From Brachyhypopomus gauderio (Eukaryota; Chordata; Actinopteri; Gymnotiformes; Hypopomidae): a stretch of 64,000 nt of DNA. Location: contig NC_135211.1 in assembly GCF_052324685.1 (NCBI RefSeq), positions 7,918,386 through 7,982,385 of the forward strand. The letters run 5' to 3'. The position numbers were made by a program, and so were the translations under genes. Below the pieces are notes generated by a model. It was given only the letters and a program-made list of their open reading frames with translations. It was not told where the DNA came from and ran no database searches. Below, one piece after another: positions 42,673-56,100 of the stretch (position 1 is its first letter; every line of letters begins with the position of its first letter).

Positions 42673-44103
42673 CTGTCTGGAGAGAAACCAAAAACCTGTG
42701 AGGCTAACAAACGTCTTGGAAATTGTATAGCTAAATATATATCAACATGTTTTTCTGCAATAAAAAATCCATAATCTTTTGACAAGGTATGTTTTATTTT
42801 TAAGGCTAAATAAGACTGCAAATAAGACTTTGTTAGATTTGTTGTGAAAGTTATGTCTAGCACATATTGAGAAGGTGTGAGTCCTAGAAACACGTTCATA
42901 TATCTGCTGATAAATCAATACCAAAGTACAGCCGATAGAAAAAATTGAGTTGCTGATTTGATAAAGTATACATGAGTATACAGCTGAGTATACATGATAA
43001 ATTACTCCTAGGTTAGTAGAGTTCATCTTTAAGATGTTTGTCTGGAGTTATAAGTAAACTGCTTATAATAATGAATCTTCCATTTTAATAACATTTTCAT
43101 AAAATTAAAAGTATTTTATAAAGTATTTATTATAATTTGGATTAGTGGATTATCTCATCTTTTTTTATAAACAAACATAAACAAAAACAGTGTTACACTA
43201 AAGGCACCCAAAGGTTATTCTGCGTTACAAAGGCTGACCTAGATTGAGAGTTACAAAATATAATTCGCAACCATTCGTAAACATAAATATATCATTATGT
43301 GCTACATGTTCATAATTACACCATTAATAATTCTTAAAATATCTGGCTAGAGTTTTGGACTCACCTGAAGGCTAAAATATTAACAGATTCGAAGAGAAAA
43401 ACTGGACAGCTCTCAAGTTACCTGCTGCTGAGAATGGAATGGAATGCAGACACAAAGAAAGACTTGGATTAAACAAGCTTGGTTTTGCCTAAATGTAGGC
43501 ACTTTCTGACAGCAGGGAAGTACTTGTTTTTGTAACCCTCAGCAGGATTAAATGTGATTTATTAGAAATGGTAAGGACAGGTTTTAACCTTTGAGCTTTT
43601 GACCTCTTCAAGAGGAAACTGTGACCATTAAAATAGCAACCAAAAAGACAATGCTTGCGTTAATACATTTATGCGAGAGACCCGGTAGACATCCAAGGAC
43701 AGTGACAATCACAAACACACACAACATAAAATGTTCTGAAACACAAGCTGTTATGTTACTCATTTTATAATCCCAAAGCAGCCTTCTCACTTCTCACAAT
43801 TTACAAACTAAATGTAACACAGTTCCTGACAGTAAACAGAAAAACAAAGAAAAGAGAATGACAGTGATACTTTTAGAACATTTGAAATGTTAAAATTGCT
43901 CAATTTTAGCAATATAAGCTTAAAAATGTTTTGTGGTGTAGGAGCATTAGATTTAGTATAACAGCAATTTCATTTCACATTCTTCTTCGATAGGCTAAGC
44001 TACAACAAATGTTAACTCCCATATTAACCATCAGATGAAATGATACATTGACTATAATTTTACACTGTCGTTTAAACTGCTAAGAATGTACTATGAAAAA
44101 GAT
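42673..44103. other. Intergenic sequence between gpr182 and pip4k2c, including gpr182 5' leader
   Basis: No coding exon seen. A minus-strand donor (CTTCAG/GTGAGT, near 43369) and a splice acceptor just before the gpr182 ATG suggest one leader exon about 0.7 kb upstream. The remainder is AT-rich. Confidence 0.4.
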
Positions 44104-47100
44104 TCAGTAGTCAATTATGTTTTTAATAAATTCCAGGAGCCTCTTTCCATACAGCTCCGGTTGTAGTGCAGAGATTTCTGCAACAGTCTATGAGAAAACA
44201 CACCACCGAGACACAAAAATATTTGGCACAACTACAACAATGGGTAATACTCCATGGTACCACTGAGGAACCTTGAATATTTAAGGGAATAATCACACAG
44301 TACTTTATGTGTCTAAGAAACCACTACAAAATGCATAAACAGTTAATTTAATGTCACTGACAACTTTTACTTACCCCATATTTAACTGTTTTTGCTGCAT
44401 GGGCAGCTTTCTTCTTGGTGTCATAATGTGTCAGAAGACCTATAAAATACACCTCTCTCTGTGGGGCACCTAGTGAGAGATAAAACAGATATGTTTTGGA
44501 TAATTCTTTCTTAACAATCAAAGAAATATGCAAGCATACATTTAATGCTGTACTGTCCTGTCCATTTAATTTCAGAGGTTAATTTCTGTAATTTCTACAG
44601 CATTTGGCAGATGCTCTTTTCCAGATTGGCTTTTTCAAAGTTTCATGTATGACTGTATGTGTGCTCCCTGGAGGTCAAATCCATGACCTTAGTGGCCATG
44701 ACCAGGTGAGCAATAAGGGTTTCAGCAGACTCACCAGATGCACTCTGAATGGTGTACGCATCAAAACATGGGTGGAACGTGCCTGGAGTCAAAGGCTTAC
44801 AGGCACCCATGTGGTCCGATATGCCCTCGGGTGAAGCACTGAGAGAAGCTACAGCAGGGGGGGCAGGAGATATGCCACTCTCTGGCTCCTCTTCATCATC
44901 GCATGGAGAATTTCCATATTCTTCCTCTTCCTCTCGCTCTGCCCTCTCCACATCATGGATCCCTAACAGCAGGCTGTAGTCTATGATCTTCACACGCACA
45001 AAGAACTGTGGGCGTATACATAGATATGCCACATGAAAGGAAGAAGTAGCTTTGAAAACATTATTAGTAGAAGTATTAGTATTAGCAAAACAGGGCAATA
45101 ATATTAGTAAGTGACAAGTGTTCATTGCTTAAATATGCAGAACATGGGAGAATTGCCTAATGAGAAAAGCAACAGTACATTACAGTATGATTTCTATATA
45201 TTATCAGCCAATGATTTCCCAGCCAATGATCTAATATTATTATATTAATAATAATAAACTATTATAGTTTATATTAGTATTTTTATAATTCATGTTATTA
45301 AAAGAAACTGGGCACAACCTTAAGAGTACTTTTAAAAGGACAACTGTTAGACTAATACTTTTGTCATGCTAAAAAAAAACCTTGTCATCAAGATTCAAGG
45401 TTTGAATCGGTTTTAAGGTTTCCTTCATTTGTACACATTTCCTGCTGTTGTCTTAACAAGATCTATAGGTGTCAAAAGTTGTCGGCGAGAAGTGCTGAGG
45501 TGTGTGTTATCTTTTCTGTCACACACACACACACAGTTACATAACTTATGCTAACCTCTCTATTAACAGGAAAGGTCCTTCTGAATGCATTCAACAACAA
45601 CAATAACAACAATAAGAAAAAAAATCTGTCCAGAAGATCCTAAACAGCACTTTGCAACAACATGAAACATAGTGGAAATGACAAATAAATACAAGAAATA
45701 GAAGACATTAGCATATGCATATCAGCATTCTGAATCACTCACCTCTATATCTCTGTTCAGCTTTGCTAAAAGCTTCTCTTTCTCTTCATCACTAATGTAA
45801 ATATGTTGCATATTGTTCCTGAAGTCTATATCCTTCAGCATGGGGAGATCTATTACCTGTGTTATATCACAAATAGAGCATTTATTATTTTCTTTCTAAT
45901 TAGATTAGAATGTCCTGGGTGGTATAAGAATGGAACAGTTAATTAGCTAATCACTGTGTCTCTTCAGTCAATTGTCTTCTACTGTCTCCACAAGTGTTAA
46001 TATCTCATATTACCACTAGAGTGCAGTAAGATAGAAATCAAGTGGGGGATTTCCACTCAACCAAATATTAAACCAGAATATTACTGTAAAGTGCTTAAGG
46101 TAAAGATAAGGATATATGTTTGAGTATGTGAGACTTTAAACCATAATACTGGTACATGAAGAAAATAAAAAACGTTTTAGAATGATTTTTAGAATGTCAT
46201 GTCTTAGAGTAGGGGTGCCCATTATGTTGAAGGAAGTGTCGGTCGATCGCGAAGGAATGTAAGTAGATCGCATGACATTAAAAAGTGGTGGATGAATGGC
46301 AGGCTATCGTCCATCTGCACTGACGGTTGTATATATACACCGCCCCGGTAGCAATTTACGTTCGCCCAAAGGTAGATCTTTCTGACTTGGTCATCTTATA
46401 AGTAGCTCACAAGCTGAAAACTTGTGGGCACCCCTGTCTTAGAGCAATGTATGGGTGGGCCAGACATTTTAACTCTACCAAAGCTTGAAAAATGTTTCCA
46501 TTCTACTACATCAACCCAGGCACTGTTTGAAGCCAGCAACCCCCACTATGTCACAGAGATTAAACCAGTGATGTTAAGACCATCTAGTTTTCCCAGATTA
46601 GACTGAGACTGGTGGTGGTTGAGTCAGAATACCAAAAAAAGAGAGCTGGTGAGATCAAGTCCAAGACCCTTACATACAGAGGTGTCAATTCCAGGTTCAG
46701 AAAGTAAAAGTCCTCACCAGGATTTTGCTCAAGCTTGCTAGATTTTCAAATTAGTGAAATCCAGGTAAAATTTGTGGAATCAACACAATCCAGGAAGCCT
46801 GAGCAAAATCCTGGTGAGGACTTTTACTTTCTGAACCTGGAATTGACACCTCTGCTTACATATGTACTTACATAATAAACAACAGGAATTGCCCACAAAA
46901 ACACTATTACTCACAACACCAAATAGATATTTTTAGTTGCTATTTCCGGTGCTGTTTAAGTGATAAAACGAGGCAGGATCAACAGGCAAGGGAAAACACA
47001 GGCACGTGGAACAGGGGACCAGAGTGACAGCTAGAAGAAGGGGGCGGAGCCCTACGTGATACACTAATGTTTCATTCACTGTTTTTTAATTAAGATATTG

Positions 47101-50100
47101 TATGTGTGTGCAGTATATTTGTATAGTGCAGAACCACGTTAAGTATATTAGTCTGGCCCTCTAAGACCATTCCAGTTTCTTATGTGGCCCCTTGGGAAAA
47201 TTTATTGCCCATCCTGTTCTAGACTGTTTTGTGAAATGAGCATAAGCCAATGAGTAATTTTGGCGAGCTCAGGCAGTGCACTTGCTGACATATAATGCAG
47301 GTGGACAGATGCTCAATGCTTAAGGGCAAAGGCTTGCTTCATCTTGATTTTCAACATGAATGCAGTGGTGCATCATGATTCTTCTGTCTCTCAGTATTAA
47401 GTGGGAGGTGTCAGACATATGCATTCAAATGTAAAGCCCAGCAATACCCCCAAGTTGCCTAAATGCAAAGCACTTGCACTTGCAATTGCTTTTACATAAT
47501 ACACAGTCCCCTTTATCTTTGTCACTTGTTTCACCATATACCAAAGTACCCTTAAAAAAATATAGCATTAGTCTTGCATTTAATTTTTTAAATAGTTTCC
47601 TTTTCCCTGTAATTAAGTAGTGCAATGGATAACTTTGGGATTTTGCTAATCATATGTTTCTAGTTGATAAAATGTATTCCAGGAAATTACTTAAAACAAA
47701 CTCAGCTAATACCTAACGAGACTAATACCATGCATGCTGTTTACGTGTGAGCATGTCCTGCCTGCTACAACATATTTGTGTGGCAGGGCATTTTCAAAAT
47801 AAAAATAAAAATCAGACCAATACTTGAACAACTTCCATTAAGCACACTGAGACGGTGTATTTTTCTGCAGAACAGTATGTTTAAACAACAAAAAAAGTAC
47901 ATACTAACTGCAGAGTCATTGTCAGACATGGTTATATCATCAGGGCAACTGTTTTCAGTTATGTAATAACCAGGACAACTGTTGTCCTTTGAATGCTACT
48001 TTTAAATGTCCTTCCAGACTTAATGAGAGCGTTGTCTACTCAGTTTTTAATTTGTTAACACAAACTGTTTTAAAGTTGGAGTCATGCGTGTTGAGCTTTG
48101 ACTCCCCTCGACTCAAGGTACATCCGATATTATCTTATTCTTCACCCAAATAGGACATGTTTGGAACACTGCTGAAAAAGTGAGATGTTGGTGAGCATTT
48201 CTTTCAAACATTACCTTAAAGTCATACTTCCTGTGGATAGTCAGTCTGTGACTGAACATGTTCCTCATGACAATAAGGTATGTGTCTTCGCTGTTGACGG
48301 TAATGCGATACATTCCGAGGAACTGGGGTAGGAGGGTGATGCTGTGGCATGTCACAATATGCTGAAAAGCACACAAGCACATCATTCATATGCAACCCCA
48401 CCCCCCCTCCCCCCCCCCCAAAAAAGACTCCCGAAACATAACATTAAAACATTATAGTCTGTTATGATGAATGTGTGGATTCTTGCCATGATGTTGCAAA
48501 GTCACGATATTTATGTTATAATGCTAGCTCCTGTAAAATGTCTCCACAATATCAAATGCAAGGCTGTGAGTGGCACTGTAATCAAAGCTGACCTAACCTG
48601 ACATGAGCACTCAGTCTCATGTCTTCTCATTTGAATGTACTATATAAAAACTGATGTTATTAACCTTTATGATTATATAAATACATTTAAAATCAGAATT
48701 TAAAATGAACATTTTTTTTAACTTTTACAGATGTATTTTATATTTTTGTATGTATTTTTCTCTATTTTTATATTTTTCACTATTTTTTAGCACTCAATTA
48801 AACCATGTATGTTTGCTATGTGTAAAGTGTGCATTTGAATGTGAATTTGAATATGATTCTATGTAAATTCAACCAGGTACATCAATATTTCCAGTTCCTC
48901 TGGCATTTACTTAGGTTACACCACACCTGGTGGTACTCTGACAGGATATTGTGCATATCCTGCACATCTTCACTGAAGAGCTGTTTGACAGTTAATGAGC
49001 AATCATATGAAGTGAGCAACAGCTTCTCCTCCTGACTGTCACCATCCTTAATTGGGCTTGTGTGGGTTAAAGAGGCCTAGGGAGACAAAGTAAAAATACT
49101 TTTCAGTTGCTGTGCAAACCATGATCAGTATGGTGCTGGAAGAAAAACCACTCCTAGTTGGGTTTTACAGAGAATTCACATTCAAAATCTTTACTTTTTA
49201 GCCATATGCAAGGTGGTCAGAGTACTAAATCACACTCAGATAAAAGTATTGTTGATGAACTAATAACTCAAGTATAAGTAAAATAACCCAAAGAACAAAC
49301 AAAAAAACTTAATTACATTGAAGTAAAGTGGTAGCAGTGCTACTGAGGTAGTGAGTTCAATAATTACAACAAGAATTGAAATATAGCTCTATGCCTGCTC
49401 ATCAACAAGGATCAAGTGGCTCAACCCTGCACCTGTCTTGTGTATTCCCAGGGCCGTTATTAACCTTATACTGCAGATTCGCACACCCGGTGGCCATTTT
49501 TAACATTTTTGACATAGTTCACATTAAAACTAGATATCTCAAGTTGTACATATAGGAAAATTATCATTCATGGCTCAAACTGAAGTAGGCAGTTGGGGGA
49601 ACATATTAATACACTTCAGTATCATATTCACATAATTTGGTTTATTTTAGAGCCTCTATTGCAGATGCTAATATGCCAGGAATGTCACAAATGCTGACTT
49701 GAACTTGAACATGACTGGAATGTATATTCACATAGTTATTCAAATTAGGTATCAGAAATTACAATAAATTTCGCTAGGGTCTTTTCTAACAACACAGAAA
49801 AAATGGAGCAAATCCATGCAAGCATTGAAAAGTTATTCAGCTTTATCCAAGGTATGTCAAGTGCACCACACCCATGTCTAAATATGCCACACCCAACACA
49901 CACCATTAGCCAACTAAGCTAACATGCCAACAAATTCCTTACACGAAACCGAGGAGCTACGACAAACAACAATGCTGCACATATTACAGCAAGACCAGAA
50001 AATTCCAATGACTAAATTTCATGTCCAAATATGAACGTTATGATATCATATTTATGTCCAATATAGTCCGACAGCATAAGCTAGGTTACCGTAGCCAACT

Positions 50101-53100
50101 CCGGTAGCATCCGACACGATACAGAGTGCTGCAGCACTCAAACGCTCTAAAACTGTTTATAATCTAACGCTTAGTTAATGTTTAGTATTAGAATATATAT
50201 TTTGTACAATATCGCTTATGAAAAATTATCCATTGTTACTCACAGTACGTAGAATCGCGTCGTAGCCGGTGTACCGTCTTACTTCCGGGTTGGCGAAAAT
50301 TCCGAAAATTGCTCATATATTCCACACAAAGTAATCCGTTTATGTTCAAAAGTATCCACAATCCGCATAAAAACGAACAAAATAATCCATGGCTGCTTCA
50401 GTTTCGCCGAACAGTGTGTTCTGGGGAGCTTAGCTTAGGTTAGCAAAGGGTTAGCTTATGTTGCTATGCTAGCGGCCGAAATTGGAAATGAAGCGCCAGT
50501 TTCCGAGGGCTCAATTTAAAAATATACTTGACCAATCATGTCATATGAGGGCTGGCTAGCTTCGGAAGGATGTACACTATTGGTTAGAACAGCTTTCAAT
50601 CACTTCTGAGGCGCCAGCTTGTCTCTGTGGGCTTATTGGTTCACCCTCCCCCCCTCCCCTTCGCACCTCGCCGTGGGAGAGGTTGTAAAACCTGTCACTC
50701 AAAGTCACTACCCCACTTTAGACCAATAAAAACCACTCAAATCAAAGCAGAACCGCTGCAGCTTTGTAATGAGGGGTCAAATCAGCGTTAAGAATGCTTC
50801 TGTGACGCTTAGGGGGCAGATTTGTCGGAGTGTCTCATTCAGGAAGCGGATTTTGGAAAATTTTGCAGTGAGGTGAGCAAGCTTTTTAAGGTACTTAACC
50901 ACAACGGATCTACGCTGTTAAGGTCTTAAATTAAAGCCTTATTAGTAAACGATTTTTAGGTGACAAAACATTAAGACATTTCACAACATAAATATGTTTT
51001 GTAAACGGATATGTCGGGAGACCCCCTCGCGGGGTGCACTTTTGTGGTCAACTTCAAAGCCGGATATCTCGCGATCGGCTGCACGTAGACGGCTGAAACT
51101 CGGTAGGCATGTAGATGGGATAGGAAATTTTGATTTAAGCGCTTTTGTTCGGAGATTCATTAATGTTTAATATGTTTTATATCGCCGTAAAGGAGCTGGG
51201 CCCGCCGGCGGGCCCACTAGGGGGCGCTTCTGCATAATATTATTTGCTTTTTCGTCAGCTTGTTTGTTTGTGCTTGTAACCTATTATGCAGAAGCGCCCC
51301 CTAGTGGGCCCGCCGGCGGGCCCAGCTCCTTTACGGCGATATAAAACATATTAAACATTAATGAATCTCCGAACAAAAGCGCTTAAATCAAAATTTCCTA
51401 TCCCATCTACATGCCTACCGAGTTTCAGCCGTCTACGTGCAGCCGATCGCGAGATATCCGGCTTTGAAGTTGACCACAAAAGTGCACCCCGCGAGGGGGT
51501 CTCCCGACATATCCGTTTACAAAACATATTTATGTTGTGAAATGTCTTAATGTTTTGTCACCTAAAAATCGTTTACTAATAAGGCTTTAATTTAAGACCT
51601 TAACAGCGTAGATCCGTTGTGGTTAAGTACCTTAAAAAGCTTGCTCACCTCACTGCAAAATTTTCCAAAATCCGCTTCCTGAATGAGACACTCCGACAAA
51701 TCTGCCCCCTAAGGCTGGAAACATACTTGCTGTTTGCCCATGCGTTCGCGTAGACAACGTTCGCGTACGCGTCGCGTTAACTATTGGAGGACGTGCAAGA
51801 CCTACGCGCCAAACCGACGCAGGATACGCGAAGCAGCCATGATGCGTACGCGAACGCGTAGTTAACAGCAAGTATATCTTAGCCTTAAGCGTCACAGAAG
51901 CGTTTTTAACGCTGATTTGATCCCTCATTACAAAGCTGCAGCGGTTCTGCTTTGATTTGAGTGGTTTTTATTGGTCTAAAGTGGGGTAGTGACTTTGAAT
52001 GACAGGTTTTACAACCTCTCCCCCGGCGAGGTGCGAAGGGGAGGGGGAGAGGGTGAACCAATAACCCCACAGAGACAAGCTGGAGCCTCAGAAGTGATTG
52101 AAAGCTGTTCTAACCAATAGTGTACATCCTTCCGAAGCTAACCAGCCCTCATATGACATGATTGGTCAAGTATATTTTTAAATTGAGCCCTCGGAAACTG
52201 GCGCTTCATTTCCAATTTCGGCCGCTAGCATAGCAACATAAGCTAACCCTTTGCTAACCTAAGCTAAGCTCCCCAGAACACACTGTTCGGCGAAACTGAA
52301 GCAGCCATGGATTATTTTGTTCGTTTTTATGCGGATTGTGGATACTTTTGAACATAAACGGATTACTTTGTGTGGAATATATGAGCAATTTTCGGAATTT
52401 TCGCCAACCCGGAAGTGAGATGGTACACCGGCTACGACGCGATTCTACGTACTGTGAGTAACAATGGATAATTTTTCATAAGCGATATTGTACAAAATAT
52501 ATATTCTAATACTAAACATTAACTAAGCGTTAGATTATAAACAGTTTTAGAGCGTTTGAGTGCTGCAGCACTCTGTATCGTGTCGGATGCTACCGGAGTT
52601 GGCTACGGTAACCTAGCTTATGCTGTCGGACTATATTGGACATAAATATGATATCATAACGTTCATATTTGGACATGAAATTTAGTCATTGGAATTTTCT
52701 GGTCTTGCTGTAATATGTGCAACATTGTTGTTTGTCGTAGCTCCTCGGTTTCGTGTAAGGAATTTGTTGGCATGTTAGCTTAGTTGGCTAATGGTGTGTG
52801 TCGGGTGTGGCATATTTAGACATGGGTGTGGTGCACTTGACATACCTTGGATAAAGCTGAATAACTTTTCAATGCTTGCATGGATTTGCTCCATTTTTTC
52901 TGTGTTGTTAGAAAAGACCCTAGCGAAATTTATTGTAATTTCTGATACCATGATACATTTACTATGTGAATATACATTCCAGTCATGTTCAAGTTCAAGT
53001 CAGCATTTTTGACATTGCTGGCATATTAGCATCTGCAATAGAGGCTCTAAAATAAACCAAATTATGTGAATATGATACTGAAGTGTATTAATATGTTCCC

Positions 53101-56100
53101 CCAACTGCCTACTTCAGTTTGAGCCATGAATGATAATTTTCCTATATGTACAACTTGAGATATCTAGTTTTAATGTGAACTATGTCAAAAATGTTAAAAA
53201 TGGCCACCGGGCGTGCGAATCTGCAGCATAAGGTTAAGATGGAAGATAAAACACATCATGGTTAACCCTAGCCTCTTCAGCCATCGTTACAATTACATTA
53301 GATGAAACTTTATTTTCTCTGCGCTAAGTAGAATGCCAGCCATCAAAGCCATGTGGGACTGCTACCAACATAATATTGTTGGACAAACAAAAATGTGACT
53401 ACTAGCTAAATGTGAATGACCTAAGTATAATCACCATCACAAAAATGCAATACATACATTTAACAATACACAGAAAAGTAAAAAAGCCATCACATCTTTA
53501 CATATGTAAATGTAACCACTTGTCTCCGATTAGACAGAATACTGAAATACTGAAATCATATTGTGTTTTTTTTTCATTCAGGGATTGATATTTTAATTGT
53601 AATGCAAAGCTTATGGCAATTGACATGTAATACCCTTAAATATCACCACCAGACCCAGTCTGGGGTGCTTGTGTATCATCACATTCAAGTTCAGGCTGCT
53701 TGACATTAGGCAGCAATCTGTGAAATGTACTGAGGGCACTGGGTGTGGCTTTATGCAAACACCCATGCAGATGTCAGCCAAAATTGTTTCACCCGGTCTA
53801 AAATTCATATGACGCAAGATAGTGAACTGGATGCCTCCACAAATGTTACATTATCAACCAGTAGCTCACATTATGCTACACAAAAAACATGGGATTAGTA
53901 TCATGATTAATTTATTTTGTATTTGAATTGTATTACATTATTTATTGGAGTATACTTGCCAACATCTAAGTATCTGTGCATCTCAGTTTGTAAACATCTC
54001 AGTGTGTAAACCTGCCCTAGCTTTTCCCCAAAAGCTATTTCCCAGTAAAAGCACTGGTCAGAAGCGTCTGCTTTACTGGTGGGTACGAGTAGACACTGAG
54101 TGTCACGTATGGCCTCGCCCCCTCCCTTGGCTGTCACTCCGGGTTCCCTTGTGTCTGTGTTGCCGTGCCTGTTTATCCCGCCCCGCTCGTTTGTCTTCGT
54201 GATTCCTTGTTTATTACCACGCCCCTTGTTATTACCGTCACCTGCCCCTCGTTTAATGTCATTGTATTTAAGTCCCGTCATTCCCCAGTCTGGTATCCGT
54301 GGTTTTGTCTATTCAGTTGTTCATGCTGTTTGTCTATGCCTTGTGCTATACGCTTTGTCTCTGTGTCCTGCCCGTTATCCTGTCTCGTGAGTACTCCCCG
54401 TTTGCTGCCCAGTTGCCCTGTTGTCTGTTTGTTTCAGTTACTCTACGTTTTACTTACGTTTAAGTCTCTAGTCATGTCGCTCAGTGTCTCGTGTTCGGAC
54501 TCCCTTTCGGCTTTGACCAGTGCATTCCTGTTTGACCCTGATTTTGGTATTCCCTTCATTAAACCTTGCTCATCTCAGCATTTGTGTCCGTCTCCTCGCT
54601 CCGTGGCGCGAGCCACGTTACATAATCACGGATCTAACCAGGACACAGCGAGAGAGCGAGACTCCGGTGAGTTTAGTCGCTATAACGAGTTGTTGGCTGC
54701 TTCCGTGCAGTTTAACTCTCATGTGTTACAGCGCGAACGAGCCGGAGACAGGAATACCCCTGGCGCTGTGGGAACAAGGAAGTCTCGTCGCAGACCGAAG
54801 AAAGCGCAGTCTCTCACAACTGGCTTTCGCGACGAGACTCCTATTGAGCGCTGTGAGTCTGCCCCGCTTGGCGAACACCACAGGGGTGAACAACCTGTGG
54901 TGCAAGCAGCGGGCAGACGGAACGAGCGCACAGACGAGCTTTGGCTCAACCCTCGGTTGGCTCTCGATAACCACTGCGAGCTCCCGACGCCTCAGAGGAG
55001 GCGGAGCCATCGTAGAGAGAGCCACAGAGGGGCGTGTGTGTCTGTGTGTTCTTCCAGGCTCAACCCGGACCTCGTGGAAGAGGACCTCCCTCTGCTGATC
55101 CCAGAAGCCGCTCCCCGAAGGCCCCCCAAGAATTTTTTGGGGGGACGCAGTAGCCACGCACCCCAGGAGTGGCTGGCTCGGAACCCGGAGGACGTCAGTA
55201 TGGCGGACACGCCCCCCGATGACGTCAGTATGGCGGACACGCCCCCCGATGACGTCAGTATGGCGGACACGCCCCCCGAGGACGTCGGTACGGCGGACAC
55301 GCCCCCCGAGGACGTCGGTACGGCGGACACGCCCCCCGAGGACGTCGGTGCGGCAACTCCGCCCCCCGAGGACGTCGGTGCGGCAACTCCGCCCCCCGAG
55401 GACGTCGGTGCGGCGACTCCACCTCCCCGTGGACGTCATGTCACATCTGCGCCCCGTCCCCGCTGCCCGTCGGCAGTCCACGGCAGTTCCCGTCCCCGCT
55501 GCCCGTCGGCAGTCCACGGCAGTTCCCGTCCCCGCTGCCCGTCGGCAGTCCACGGCAGTTCCCGTTCCCGCTGCCCGTCGGCAGTCCACGCCAGTTCCCG
55601 TTCCCGCTGCCCGTCGGCAGTCCACGCCAGTTCCCGTTCCCGCTGCCCGTCGGCAGTCCACGCCAGTTCCCGTTCCCGCTGCCCGTCGGCAGTCTATGCC
55701 AGTTCCCGTCCCTGCGACCCAGGAGGGGTCGTCCACGCCGGTTCTTGTACCCGCGACCCAGGAGAGGTCGTCCACGCCGGTTTCTGTCCCCGCGACCCAG
55801 GAGGGGTCGTCCACGCCGGTTCCTGTCCCCGCGACCCAGGAGGGGTCGTCCACGCCGGTTCCTGTCCCCGCGACCCAGGAGGGGTCGTCCACGCCGGTTC
55901 CTGTTCCCGCCGCCCGGCCGCGCCTGTTCCCGCTGCCCGCCAGCGGACCCCGCCTGTTCCCGCTGCCCACCAGCGGACCTCGCCTGTCACCCCAGAGACT
56001 GTGCTGCCCTCGTGTGGGCTCGGACTCAATGTGTGTGTTCCTGCCTCTATGCCCGTGTTCCCCTTGCTCCCGTGTGCTGTCCCCGTGGTGGTGTCTGTTC

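Larger units (their letters stand above)
49464..53233. mobile_element. piggyBac-type fold-back element: two 1.78-kb inverted arms
   Basis: The left arm (49464-51239) and right arm (51282-53233) are reverse complements with only scattered mismatches, around a 42-bp loop (51240-51281). Both outer ends read CCTTATRCTGCAGATTCGC and both are flanked by TTAA (49460-49463 and 53234-53237), the target-site signature of piggyBac transposons. The right arm is longer only by a 173-bp insert plus 3 bp; without it both arms are 1776 bp. No transposase frame is present. It lies in pip4k2c intron 3, so the pre-mRNA could fold into a very long hairpin. Confidence 0.85.

Noticed and set aside
46960-47070. Possible further LTR or hAT fragment (GGGGGCGGAGCC motif)
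   Set aside because: The motif is common in fish LTRs but no borders or target duplication could be seen.
49464-53233. Pure assembly artefact
   Set aside because: Not excluded, but TTAA at both borders, conserved CCTTAT ends, scattered mismatches between arms and different flanks favour a real element. Kept as a finding with this caveat.
55187-55915. CRISPR-like regular repeats
   Set aside because: The units are directly adjacent without unique spacers, lie in an LTR element in a vertebrate genome, and keep a coding frame.
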